Notes under the pieces: model-generated | What the model was told of the DNA's origin: nothing | Databases searched by the model: none | Seen by the model: only the letters and a program-made list of their open reading frames with translations | NCBI GenBank assembly: GCA_037447655.1 | Contig: JBBHKE010002853.1 | Location: 1-62,000 of the forward strand | Length of the DNA: 62,000 bases | Origin: Zygnema cylindricum | Lineage: Eukaryota; Streptophyta; Zygnematophyceae; Zygnematales; Zygnemataceae | Direction: 5' to 3' | Shown: positions 23,517 to 45,990 of the stretch, in pieces | How positions within the stretch are numbered: position 1 is the stretch's first letter | Layout of the letters: every line of letters starts with the position of its first letter | Program-made: the position numbers and the translations under genes

Positions 23517-24024
23517 ACACCGTGAATCGCTATTAGCGTGTTGGTCGCTAATTGAGGTACCCTGTTTTTTTGGGCAAATTCTCAAATAGAATTAGACATT
23601 CTAAATGTTCCTACACGTCATTTGAGGTGTTCCATAAAATAGGATTCATGACTTTAATATAGTGCCATCGTAAATAGTGTGATGTACGGTCTGTCATAGA
23701 CGTACTTTTTTGTACTTTTTCAAGTAGAAAAGTACAGAAAAGATATTCACGCTGTCAAGGAGTCGCGCTAACATGTAATTGCGTAAATATTTTCCGGCAT
23801 TCGCGGATGTCAAAAAAACGCGACGGCGTACGATTTGAATAATTTCGTACATGCACATATTTTAGTGTGGAGATATTCTGCACCGAAAATTTTTACAAAG
23901 CAGTTTGCAAATTAGAGTATACGAAAAATTAGAATAAAAATTATTTCCAAAAAAAACGACATTCCCAATTAGCGTAAATAACGCTAATTGTTTCATTACG
24001 CTATCTATTTAGCGATTCACGGTG
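23517..24024. mobile_element. TIR element family A, copy 2, nested in family B
   Basis: Nearly identical to 21136-21657 but missing about 12 bp next to the right TIR (CTATCTATTTAGCG here, CTATCTATTTCATTACGCTAATAGCG there). The insertion point carries AA on both sides, at the position where other family B copies read a single TA (CAATCGCTAGCTGAG). This fits a 2-bp target duplication. Confidence 0.9.
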
Positions 24025-24140
24025 AAGCTGAGAATGTTACGATTCAATAGCAACCGTCAGATACAATATCCGATAAGTGTGTACGGATAAAAGATGTTTA
24101 AGTGGCGAAAAAAGACATTAACACTAAAAGCGATACACGG

Positions 24141-24684
24141 CATAGTTCAAAAGTAGGTGAAAGTACGCCCATATAATATGCCTATTGTACGCAAAACATA
24201 CAATATGACCTTAAGAACCATATTGTATCGGCCGCAAAATGAAAAAAAAAGGTAACAGGGTTGAGTTGCACATCGATCGATAGAAAATTAAACGTCATGG
24301 CTAAATTTTGAAAAACATTCGAACAAAAAAATATTTTTCTGTGAGTTTTGAGGTGTTTTTTATTTAAACCGTCAGATTCGTACCATCGGACGGTCGCTGA
24401 TCAAAGTAGCGATCTAAGAAGATCACATGAAAAGCCCATAACACAACTTACCATAGGACTGTCATATTAGCGTTTGTAATTTTGAACGTCCGCGTGTTTG
24501 AGTTCGCTACAAAATTTCGTCCGGCGGCGTGCGCTGTACTATGATCTTACGTCAGATTCAGACGTTCGTACAGGAGTGTGCACAACGCACACACATACAG
24601 TATGCCTACTCTACGCGAGTTTAGTGCCAAGTTTTCTGCGCCTACCAAAGGCCTACAATAAAAACGCCTTACTTTTGAACTATG
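24141..24684. mobile_element. hAT-like non-autonomous element, 544 bp, 8-bp target duplication
   Basis: Termini CATAGTTCAAAAGTA at 24141 and its reverse complement ending at 24684. The 8-bp word ATACACGG flanks both sides exactly. Eight-base target duplications are typical of hAT transposons. There is no transposase coding inside. Confidence 0.75.
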
Positions 24685-24696
24685 ATACACGGTGTA

Positions 24697-26177
24697 CTGT
24701 GCCGGATCACGGGCGCGAAAGTGAGTGGATACGTATCTCAATACCGCATCTGTTCACTGAAATGGGATGAGCCACGTGTCCATCTCAACCTTTAAAACCT
24801 ATCCTTTAAGGGAAATTTTGGCATGCGAAGTTTTTCTATTCACGCAGGAGCGTACGCCATTTATTACAGTTCTGTTCAAAACCGTACAATATAAATACGA
24901 CTGGTAGGCCGGCATGCACGACGCCTTCATTCCAAAACCTATTTCCATGCGAACATCCTCAGTTTAAGTGACGGATGCATCGCAAATTCTCAATGCAACA
25001 CTCAATATTTTTTGCCGGTCAATAGGGGAAAACACTGTACGGCAATAACTTGGACGATTTCTGGCTACGTTCAATATCTGCCGTCAAATTGTACAGTCGA
25101 TGCTTTCGCTGTACGAATTTTCCAAACTGTAAATAAGTGACACGTATGCGCCTGCGGGAATAGAGAACAATGACGCATCCCAAAATCCATTCCCTTCATA
25201 TGCTCTAACCCTAAAACTGGCAACAGCGACATCTGAGGATGCAGCGTTGACACCGTAGCTTACGTTTTTTTTTTTTTTTTTTTTCTAATTATATTTTTTT
25301 TAACGCTGCTTGTTTGGCTTATCCCTTGGGACAAGTCAAAACGAGGGCTCGGTTCAAAGCTCCGAATCAAACCCGTTTGGATTTTGAGAAAGCTTTTCGC
25401 CCGAGGTTCCGGAATTTGTCGTTTCTTACGTCACGAGTTAATTCTTCCATGTCGTCAGCGCGCAAATGACATGCAAAGGAATAGGAAAGGTCGGGCCCAT
25501 TTTGGTAGACGCGGCCCGGTCGTTGCGTAGCGGACGTGTACCAACAGCTGGCATCCATAAATTTTTGGAGTTTGCGGATAGCTTTTCGTTGGGTCCGCAA
25601 GAACGGAATCTCTATTAGCAGTAGGTTATGGAATATTATGGACTATCGCTGTTTGCCAATGGCGTCGATTCGCAAATTGTCAGTTCATTTGAAGTTTGCC
25701 AAACTGCCCGAGAAAGCTTGAAGCTACAGTACCGTACAGTTAAGTTCAGTACTTTAATGTACGGTTTACTTTGCTGTTCGAATTTTACGGGCAGTTCCGG
25801 CCAGTTTTACGGTACGGTAGTCGCGGCCTGCCGTAGCCCGTAGGAAATGACCTGTTTTCGGTGCGCGATCCGACGCATACCTGCAATCTAATGAAGGTTC
25901 GACATGTGCATTCGCCTTAGTAAAATAAAATTCTCAGCACATCCTATCATGACACGTGACTGTTCCACGATCGATAGTACAGAAAATTACGACAAGTGCC
26001 TATCTCGTTACTGTATGGGAATACCGTACCCTGACATTTGACCAATGCATAGCCGAATATCTTAGGCAGACATACCATGCTTGGAATGAAAGTTTGACAC
26101 CCGTTCTAAACGAACTGGTTTTAGCCTCCTAGGGCAGTTAACGAGAATATACCATGGACGATAAAAACTGCTGCTGG
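24697..26177. other. No gene recognised
   Basis: Contains a T-run (25266-25284) and GTACGGTAC-type words. A 77-residue minus-strand frame at 25367-25600 has no recognisable motif. Nothing here can be assigned. Confidence 0.5.
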
Positions 26178-26400
26178 TACACCGTGAAGCGCTATTAGTG
26201 TTAATTTTTTTTTCGTCTTATTATTAAACATATTTTCTTCGTACACAGACGTCAATTTTTCAATCTGACGGTTGAGATTGAAAGATCGTATTCTCAGCTT
26301 CCAATTGACGGTCTTAAATTGAAAAATGGACATGAGTGTACGGAGAAAAAATGTTTTAAGTGGCGAAAAAATTACTAACCCTAATAGCGATACACGGTGT
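26178..26400. mobile_element. TIR element family B, copy 4
   Basis: TACACCGTGAAGCGCTATTAG at the left and CTAATAGCGATACACGGTGTA at the right, with TA on both sides of the CACCGTG termini. Internal subterminal inverted segments are present (CTTCGTACACAGACGTC, GACATGAGTGTACGGAG). 223 bp, non-coding. Confidence 0.85.
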
Positions 26401-27470
26401 ATTTATTTAGGTCTTCTACTGCGACGCGTAAATTGAAGCTGGCTGTTACAGTTCATTTCCGTGTTTCACAGCATCGAATGACCGTACAGTACGTGTAAAA
26501 CATCGCAATCCCTCACGGTGTCGTATGTCATAATGGCAAAGGCAGGAGTAAATCTGATTGGTCAAATACTTGTTTGGGAGGAAACGTGCTTGCGGGTACG
26601 TTAACTTTTGCAAAAAACGGAGGGCTAGTACAGAACAAGCTAAAGAAGAGTGACGAAATCTAAGATACGTATCTATTTTTTTCTTTTCCTTACGTAAGTA
26701 AACACGTATAAATGATCTGGACTCCTTCAAGGATTTTGATCCAGATTTCACAGAATCCACTTTCACGTGTTTATGAGCTGGTGATAGTACGGAATATGGA
26801 GACCTGCAATTCGACAATTTGACTCTCATGACCTAATGAATTTTTTTGCTTCGGTCTCGGTCACCCGAAGCAAAATATTTTTGACTCGTACTAATACTTT
26901 ATTTCGTACTGTTACAAGTACACGATATCGTATTGTATTCACGCGTTGTGGCCGCAATTTTTTATGTATGTTTTTATGAAAAAGATTCCAGGCTTTGATT
27001 CCTTGAGTTTCAGGACAAAACGAGAGTGAGCTTCTAACCGACACCTAAACTGTACGAACAATAGGCGGAAACTGTACGACAGCTGCAGAATAATTGTACG
27101 CATATATGTTTCACTGCAACTCACGTTTGGAATTTTAGGGTTTGGACGAGAATTAGCTGCAACTGCAGCCATGGCCAATGATGAGCTAATTTTCTACACT
27201 GTTGTTCTCCATTTGGCAGGATAAAGGCTCCGGAAGACCCCGCGTTATTATGGATTTTTCTTTAACCTACAAATATTCATATATACGCCTGTAACATTGT
27301 TGCGCTTTATTCATTAATTCTTTTGTTTATTTTCTGTTTCTTTAGCAGGAGTATATCCTCTCAGAAACAAAAAAAAAAGGCAAGCAAATCAAGAAAGCGT
27401 AATTACAAATTCGTTCGAGAAACTACTTCTATAGCAATTTTTTATATATTTTTTTTCTGTCTTTGACAGT
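26401..27470. other. Upstream region of the kinase gene, no gene recognised
   Basis: About 1 kb of unique sequence ahead of the kinase start. A 127-residue minus-strand frame (26446-26829) shows no conserved motif and I do not call it. A T-rich stretch ending TTTGACAG precedes the ATG at 27471, so a 5' non-coding exon ending in or near this stretch is possible. Confidence 0.45.
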
Positions 27471-40028
<12,558 letters not shown>

Positions 40029-40830
40029 GTTTTCATTTTTCATTTTTGTTTCTCGGTTGTGAGATCGATGCAATTCACGACTGTAACCGCCTCCCGGTCC
40101 CAATGGCCGGTGGGGTTCAATTTTGAAGTGTTAGCATAATTTCGTCTTTTTTCTTCTTTTTTTCGTCTTCTTGGTGTAGTAATTGAGGTTAAAGGCATAT
40201 TTCAATCGGCGTTTTCCCCAGAGAGGAGGACACCTCTGATGAGGGTGTCCTTGGTGAGATCTGGTGAGTGAGTGAGGTTTTAGGTTAATAGGTTTATACA
40301 GAAGTACGGTATGAAGGTCTTGTTTTCTGTATTTTTAATGGTTGTGAAAAAGTATGACAATACTGTTTCTTGCATTTTTCGTGCTTGTGCACAAATATTT
40401 TGAGGATCTTGTGATCCTTATCCATAACCTGTTTATAAACGTTCTATTGCTTTTTTTTTTTTGCTTTTCACTGTTTCAATGTACAGAGTATACTTGTTAT
40501 CTTCCACACTGCTCATTGAAGCCACTTATTTTAACAAAAGAAAATGAACGACTAGTTCTTACCACAGCTTTAATGTGCACCAAAGCGGGCCCAATATGCA
40601 TCAACATGTTGCTGGTGTACTACCCTCCAAAGTGAAATGGTATGGTCAAAGTATAGTATGGCAGTTCTGTATAGTACAGTCAGTGACCTTGCCATGCCGC
40701 ACCGTCATTTTCTGTAGCCAAAATCAGTAACACTTGACCTGAAAATGATCTGGATATATTTGGTGGAAGTGGATGTACGTACAGCTACTGTACGGGAATA
40801 GTATACGGCGAACATTACAAAAATTATATC
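40029..40830. other. Downstream of the kinase, no gene recognised
   Basis: Probable 3' UTR and intergenic sequence. A 93-residue hydrophobic frame at 40354-40635 has no conserved motif. Confidence 0.45.
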
Positions 40831-40834
40831 GTCT

Positions 40835-40920
40835 AGTATTGCGACATTGAATTTTTTGATATATGTGTTAGTATTGCGATATTGAACTTCTCGATATGTG
40901 TGTTATCGGGTACGCGCAAC
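40835..40920 (+). repeat. Two-unit tandem repeat (TAGTATTGCGA...)
   Basis: TAGTATTGCGACATTGAATT, then TTTTGATATATGTGT, is followed immediately by TAGTATTGCGATATTGAACT, then TCTCGATATGTGTGT. The unit is about 36 bp. Confidence 0.75.
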
Positions 40921-40989
40921 GTTACATACCGACTATTGGCAAGGGCGCTCGATACATATCACTGGTAAAATATAGTATCTTATCGGCGA

Positions 40990-41941
40990 TAAGGGTACGT
41001 CCCCATGCAATCGGTACTTTGATAAAGTATTTTGGACTGTAGTAAAGATTCTCCGTACTACTTTGAAGAGCGTCCCTATGTATGAAAATGAAATCGGAAC
41101 TTTAATGTGACGGTTGTAGACGTAAGTACAGCTTGTGACGACTGAAGCCGACTACGAAACTTTCGACGATTAGTGACGCCAACAAAAACAGCGACATTGG
41201 TAGACGTCTAGATTTTTGTAAAATTGTAGATGTTAAGGGTTTGGTGAGATTGTGACGTCACGCTCACTTGTGACAACGTCGACGTCACTGATTCAATCAC
41301 TTTCCGCCATGGTTTCCCGATTTCGTTTTTTCTACTTTTCTCACTCAACTTGCCATTATAAAAAAACCTAAAAATTTACAAAATAAAATTTTTAAAATAT
41401 CTTTCATTTTAAACCAATATTGTCTTGTCTCAATCTAAGAAGCGTGAGATAAAAGCGATGGTGTGAGAGGGAGAGGGGAGAGGCGACGACGGTGCAAAAT
41501 TTTGCAAAGGACCCCATGAATGAAATTGGAGGTCCGAGACCCCTGCAATTTTTTTTTCCTACATGCGCGTGACGGGTACGGAGAAAAATAGTGAGGACTC
41601 TCCCTCATCCTAAAATTTTCCCACTCTTGTGGCTCGTGCATGGGTCGTTTTTCATTCGCTGTTTGGGCGATACTTGAACTAAAATCACCCACTCGAGGTG
41701 ATTTTGGATGAAGTTTTTTTTTGGGCTGAATTCGCTTGCTCGGGGGTCGAAAAAGGGAAAACGCCAAAATGCGTTCACATGACGACAAACACGCCGTACA
41801 TCCAAAGTATGAATTGACGTTCACTCTACTTTGGTAAAAATGGTTTTCTCGTACGGCTAAAGTTTTTGTCAAAGTTCCCTGAATTTTAGGGCAAAAAGAC
41901 AAAGAAAAGTAGACACTTTAATACATGGGGACGTACCCTTA
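40990..41941. mobile_element. Large TIR element family D, copy 1 (about 950 bp)
   Basis: AGGGTACGTCCCCATG at the left and CATGGGGACGTACCCT at the right are inverted repeats, with TA on both outer sides. A second copy at 58458-59402 matches over the whole length. A 155-residue minus-strand frame (41435-41902) is open here but broken in the other copy, so I do not call a gene. Non-autonomous by appearance. Confidence 0.85.
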
Positions 41942-41993
41942 GTCAGATAACTGATATATTTGTTATCGCTATCAGTATGAGGACCGAAGGTTT

Positions 41994-44663
41994 TTGATAT
42001 TTCACTATCGGAGAATAATGCCAATATGGGCCCGAGAAACTATGGCCCGATGTCGACGTTTTCTTCGAGGTGATTGGCTGGCTCTTCATACCGAGCACGA
42101 GGATCGAGTTGCGAGTGCTTCCTTCACACCACATCGTACCTCTCGGACTTCAGATGTGCCATCTTCCTATCGTCGTGCGGTTCATTTTGGTCGAGTTGGT
42201 GAGCTCTCTCGAGCGGTTCGGGCCCTCCAACCATTTAATCCTGCTCCTCGGTCTTCTGCGACTGTTGAGATTCTCCGGGCTCTTCATCCACCAGCTCCTA
42301 CCCCACAGTCCCCCTCTATTCACACCTTCGAGCCGCCAGAGTGTTTTATCTTAGATCGAGACTCCTTTATTAAAGCCCTTACGACTTCTCCACATCTTTC
42401 AGCAGGGGGTCCTTCCGGCACTGTTTATGAGCTATTTCGCGACGTTTTGCCTCCAGAATCTGGTGCTCGGGGTTTTGATATGTTTTTTCGAGTTTGTTCC
42501 CTTATTGCGGCTGGCACTGTCCCTTCACGTATTTGTGATCTCCTCACGGCCTCCCGCCTCGTAGCTGTCACCAAACCCAATGGGGGAATCCGTCCTATTG
42601 CAGTGGGCGAGGTTTTGTACCGATTGGTGGCTCGTGGCATCTGCATCCAGCTCCAGCCCGCTTTTCATGATTATTTCTCTCCTCATCAGTTTGGAGTGGC
42701 AACCCGGGGGGGTTGTGAGGCTGTGGTCCACGGGATCCTAGCTTTGTTAGATGCCCATCCGGATTGGTTAGTCCTCCAAGTGGATGTTTCTAATGCCTTT
42801 AACACAGTGGATCGGAATGCCATTTTTTCGGAGAATATGGCTGCACCTTCCCCGATTGTCCAGATATTTCCTTTTGTGAGAGCTTTATATTCCCTAAGCA
42901 GTAGCCTCTCTTTCTCCACTGATGATGATTTGGTCCCACTTTCCTCTACGACTGGCACTCGTCAGGGTGATCCTCTTGGGGGCCCTTTGTTTGCCCTAGC
43001 CCATTACCGTGCCCTTCGAGCTTCTGCAGCTGCTTATCCTTCTTGCCTCTTCCTTTCAGTTGCGGATGACACACACATTATTGGTCCTTCGGACCAAGTT
43101 ATACCAGCTTACAACTTTTACAAGGCTCGCTTAGCCAAACTCAATCTTTCGGTTCAGCCCTCTAAGTGTGTTGTCTGGTCTCCACGTCCTATTCCTCCTC
43201 CTTTCACTCCCCCTCCTGGTTTTCAGACTCCTCCTCCTTCCGAAGGCATTCGTGTGTTGGGTTTCCCTCTTGGTTTTGATCCATACGTCACGACATTTCT
43301 TGATTCCGCTCTTCAGACAGATTTATCCCACGTGGACGACCTTCCTCACCTTTCTGATCCCCAGGTTGCCTTTGCTCTTCTGACACGCTGTTTCCCTCAC
43401 CGACCCTCCTACCTTACTCAGACTTCCCCTCCCACCCCATCTTTTGTGTCCTCACTTTCTACATTCGATGATCGCCTTATGTATGTCCTCCACACTTTGT
43501 TGGGCCGTGGAGCTTTTGATCACGAGTCTGGGCTTGCAGCCCGCATCCAAGCGTCTCTTCCTGTCTCGGCTGGCGGTTTGGGTTTACTCTCGACGGCGCG
43601 TGTTGCTCCTGCCGCCTATTTGGGGAGTTGGTGCCTTGTTGCATCCACTATTGTCTCTCGTTTTCTGGCTGGGGACACTCCTATTCTTGCGGCTGTGGTT
43701 CCTCGTGTTTCGAATGGTGAGCTCGCTATCCAGCGGTCCCTTTTGGATGCATCACGTTCTCTCATGCCAATTTTTTCCACTCTCGTTAAGACATCAGTTG
43801 CACGTGTTCAAGAATCCATTTCTGATCGGGTTGTCGCCGCTATTAAATCTGAGCTTCTTCAAGCGCTTCCTTCCAATTCTTCGCGTGCACGTTTTCTGTC
43901 TTGTGGCGGACCTGGCTCTGGAGCTTGGCTATTGGCCGTCCCTATCTTATCCACTCTTCGTTTCACCCCGGCTCAGTTCACCACGGCCCTTAGATTCCGG
44001 CTTGGCCTCCCTCACCCACCTTTGCTTGGCTCACTTGTTTGCTACTGCTGCCACGTTCTCGAGCCCGATGGGGTCCATTTACTTCGTTGCTCCCATGGGG
44101 GCGAGTTGATTCATGCGCACTACACGATTCGAGACACCATCGCTACTATCGCTTCTGAGGGGGGATTTTCTGTTCGCCGGGAGGTCTCTCACATTATTCC
44201 TTCGCGTCGGATCGATCTTGTATTACTTGATGGTGCGCGTCGTACATTTGGTGACATTGTTTTGACGAACCCTACCTCAACTACAGTCATCAACCAAGCG
44301 GCTCGCTATGTGGGAGTGGCCGCCCGTGACGCGGCTAAAAGGAAGGAGCGAGATTATGCCCATCGCGATGCTATGGATGGCTTCATTCCGATGGCGGTCG
44401 AGATATTTGGTTGTTTGGGTGTGGCTTTGGATGAGTTTTTCCGTACTTGTGGTCGGCGCTCGTTTGAGAGGCGGGGACCTGGGAGCCCTTCTGTTTCAGT
44501 CCTTACTTCTTTTTTTCGTCAACGTTTTTCCGTGGCCCTACAACGGGTGTTGACTTCTATATTACTTCGATCGTCTATTACCGTTATGGATCGACGGCGT
44601 GTTCCGGAACTTCCTCCTCGTGCTCCTCCTGGATTCGGGGACCTACGTGGTTGCTTTCGGTAG
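41994..44663 (+). CDS. LINE reverse transcriptase with C-terminal restriction-like endonuclease, 889 aa
   Basis: Uninterrupted frame of a non-LTR retrotransposon protein, which copies element RNA into a nicked chromosomal site. Reverse-transcriptase motifs in order: KPNGGIRPIAVGEVLYRLVA (about 190-210), HQFGVATRGGCEAVVHG, LQVDVSNAFNTVDR (motif A, about 259-272), TGTRQGDPLGGPLFALAH (motif B, about 319) and SVADD (motif C, about 355; Val where Tyr or Phe is common). Near 682-700 is a cysteine/histidine knuckle (CYCCHVLEPDGVHLLRCSH), followed by SRRIDLVLLDG and FGDIVLTNP (about 737-760). Their spacing resembles the CCHC plus PD-(D/E)XK-type endonuclease of R2/R4-like LINEs. No upstream AP endonuclease is visible. 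The N-terminus is probably truncated: zinc-finger regions expected before residue 1 are absent. The 3' UTR runs to about 44926 with AATAAAGTC. The endonuclease assignment is inference. Confidence 0.85.
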   Translation: MIFHYRRIMPIWARETMARCRRFLRGDWLALHTEHEDRVASASFTPHRTSRTSDVPSSYRRAVHFGRVGELSRAVRALQPFNPAPRSSATVEILRALHPPAPTPQSPSIHTFEPPECFILDRDSFIKALTTSPHLSAGGPSGTVYELFRDVLPPESGARGFDMFFRVCSLIAAGTVPSRICDLLTASRLVAVTKPNGGIRPIAVGEVLYRLVARGICIQLQPAFHDYFSPHQFGVATRGGCEAVVHGILALLDAHPDWLVLQVDVSNAFNTVDRNAIFSENMAAPSPIVQIFPFVRALYSLSSSLSFSTDDDLVPLSSTTGTRQGDPLGGPLFALAHYRALRASAAAYPSCLFLSVADDTHIIGPSDQVIPAYNFYKARLAKLNLSVQPSKCVVWSPRPIPPPFTPPPGFQTPPPSEGIRVLGFPLGFDPYVTTFLDSALQTDLSHVDDLPHLSDPQVAFALLTRCFPHRPSYLTQTSPPTPSFVSSLSTFDDRLMYVLHTLLGRGAFDHESGLAARIQASLPVSAGGLGLLSTARVAPAAYLGSWCLVASTIVSRFLAGDTPILAAVVPRVSNGELAIQRSLLDASRSLMPIFSTLVKTSVARVQESISDRVVAAIKSELLQALPSNSSRARFLSCGGPGSGAWLLAVPILSTLRFTPAQFTTALRFRLGLPHPPLLGSLVCYCCHVLEPDGVHLLRCSHGGELIHAHYTIRDTIATIASEGGFSVRREVSHIIPSRRIDLVLLDGARRTFGDIVLTNPTSTTVINQAARYVGVAARDAAKRKERDYAHRDAMDGFIPMAVEIFGCLGVALDEFFRTCGRRSFERRGPGSPSVSVLTSFFRQRFSVALQRVLTSILLRSSITVMDRRRVPELPPRAPPGFGDLRGCFR

Positions 44664-44926
44664 TTATTTTTTAGTTATGTTGGGGGTCCTTTTTTTTTGT
44701 TTTTTCTTACGTGTTAGATTTTTCCTTTGATGTTTTGCTTGTTGGGTTTTGCTTTTTTGGGTATTTTCGATTTCCTTGCCATCCTTTCGTATTTTCGTTT
44801 GTTTTGCCTTGATTTTCCTTTTTGTTTATTCCCTTCTCATGTGGTTCTTTCAGTTTTAGAAACGCTACTTCATTTTGTTCCTATGGACTCAGATGGTTTA
44901 CCATCGCGCTTTTTAATAAAGTCGCC
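44664..44926 (+). mobile_element. 3' UTR and tail of the intact LINE
   Basis: Ends in GGTTTACCATCGCGCTTTTT, then AATAAAGTC. The same tail is found in at least seven other places in the window, which fixes the 3' end of the family. Confidence 0.8.
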
Positions 44927-44949
44927 CCATTTATTCATTTAAAAGAGCA

Positions 44950-45096
44950 CTAAATTACAGTTATGAACCGTATTGAGCGGGGTACCTCAAATAGCGTTCA
45001 GAAACATTTAGCGTACTTTATTTTATTTGAGAATTTGCCCAAAAAAAAAAGGTACCCCAATTAGCGTCATGTACGCTAATACCGATTCACGGTGTA
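44950..45096. mobile_element. Family A-related TIR fragment, inverted
   Basis: The reverse strand begins ACACCGTGAATCGGTATTAG and continues through GGGCAAATTCTCAAATA, as in the left end of family A. It is truncated after about 150 bp. Confidence 0.65.
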
Positions 45097-45099
45097 CTT

Positions 45100-45153
45100 C
45101 TTTTTGTTCTTATGGACTCAGATGGTTTACCATCGTGCTTTTTAATAAAGTCG
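45100..45153 (+). mobile_element. Isolated LINE 3' tail
   Basis: GACTCAGATGGTTTACCATC, then GTGCTTTTTAATAAAGTCGG alone, with no coding part: a severely 5'-truncated insertion. Confidence 0.75.
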
Positions 45154-45715
45154 GCCACAATGTGACAAAAAAAAATAAAAAAAGTTAAAGAGGTAGGATA
45201 GGGTCAAACATGGTGCAAAACATGGCTGGTCATCAAGGGGGAAGCATATGGAATTAAATGTGGAAAAATGTAACTGAGAGAGTGTGGGCTGAGTAAGAAA
45301 AATGAGGGGAAGTGGGGAAAGTGTGTTAAAGTCAAATACCACTTTTTTTTTTGGTTCTTTATTTGGGCCTTAAACTTGGTAACCCTAGAATATTTGTGGT
45401 TTCTTTTGATGACGTTCAGTCCTTTTAGTTCTGGTTTTCCCTCCGCTTTTGTTCTCAAATGATGGTCAGAAGTGATGAGGGAAAAAAATTGATTTTCTTG
45501 AAGCGAGAAAAAAAAACTATTATCCAGCAGGCTGCTTATGGGGCAGGGGAGCGCTGCTGGAGGAAAACCTGACTGCCGCATGCGATGATATGGAGTCGTG
45601 ACGGAGGGGAAGTTGCTTGCAAATAGTGTCAGAAATTGTAAAAGCTTGCATCTACTCTGGAAGTGATTGACTTTAGAGTGTTCATAACATGATTGGTATA
45701 AAAAAAAAAAGAGGG
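45154..45715. other. No gene recognised
   Basis: Sequence between two LINE tails. A long minus-strand frame spans this region and the adjoining LINE tail but has no recognisable domain. Confidence 0.4.
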
Positions 45716-45990
45716 GGGGGGGAGCCAACTTTATTAAAAAGCGCGATGGTAAACCTTCTGAGTCCATGGGAACAAAATTAAGTAGCATGGCAAAAACTGA
45801 AAAAACTACATGTCGGGGGAAGAAACAAATACAATAAGCAAGGCAAAAGCAACCAAAATACAAAAAGATGGCCAATAAACTGAAAACACCCATTGAAGCA
45901 AGAACAACAAACGAAACATCAAAGGAAAGAGCCAACATCTATCAACAAAACCCCAACATAACTAAAAATCTAGGAAAAGCAACCACATAA
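45716..45990 (-). mobile_element. 5'-truncated LINE fragment (3' UTR only), minus orientation
   Basis: Read on the minus strand it matches the 3' end of the intact LINE, from about the last codons to GGTTTACCATCGCGCTTTTT, then AATAAAGT. A C/G homopolymer borders it at 45714-45722. Confidence 0.75.

Larger units (their letters stand above)
23418..24696. mobile_element. TIR element family B, copy 3, split by two later insertions
   Basis: The left half (TACACCGTGTATCGTTATTAG, 23418) runs to 23516 and the right half resumes at 24025 (AAGCTGAGAATGTTACG). The right terminus ATACACGG is duplicated on both sides of a second insertion (24133-24140 and 24685-24692), with the terminal TGTA at 24693-24696. 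The two inserts are a family A copy and a hAT-like element. Confidence 0.85.

Noticed and set aside
26446-26829. 127-residue minus-strand frame upstream of the kinase
   Set aside because: No motif, no splice context and no supporting homology that I recognise.
41435-41902. 155-residue minus-strand frame inside family D copy 1
   Set aside because: The frame is broken in copy 2 (58866-59333) and has no recognisable motif, so it is probably chance.
45204-45938. 244-residue minus-strand frame
   Set aside because: Half of it is antisense LINE 3' UTR; no domain and no coding bias.
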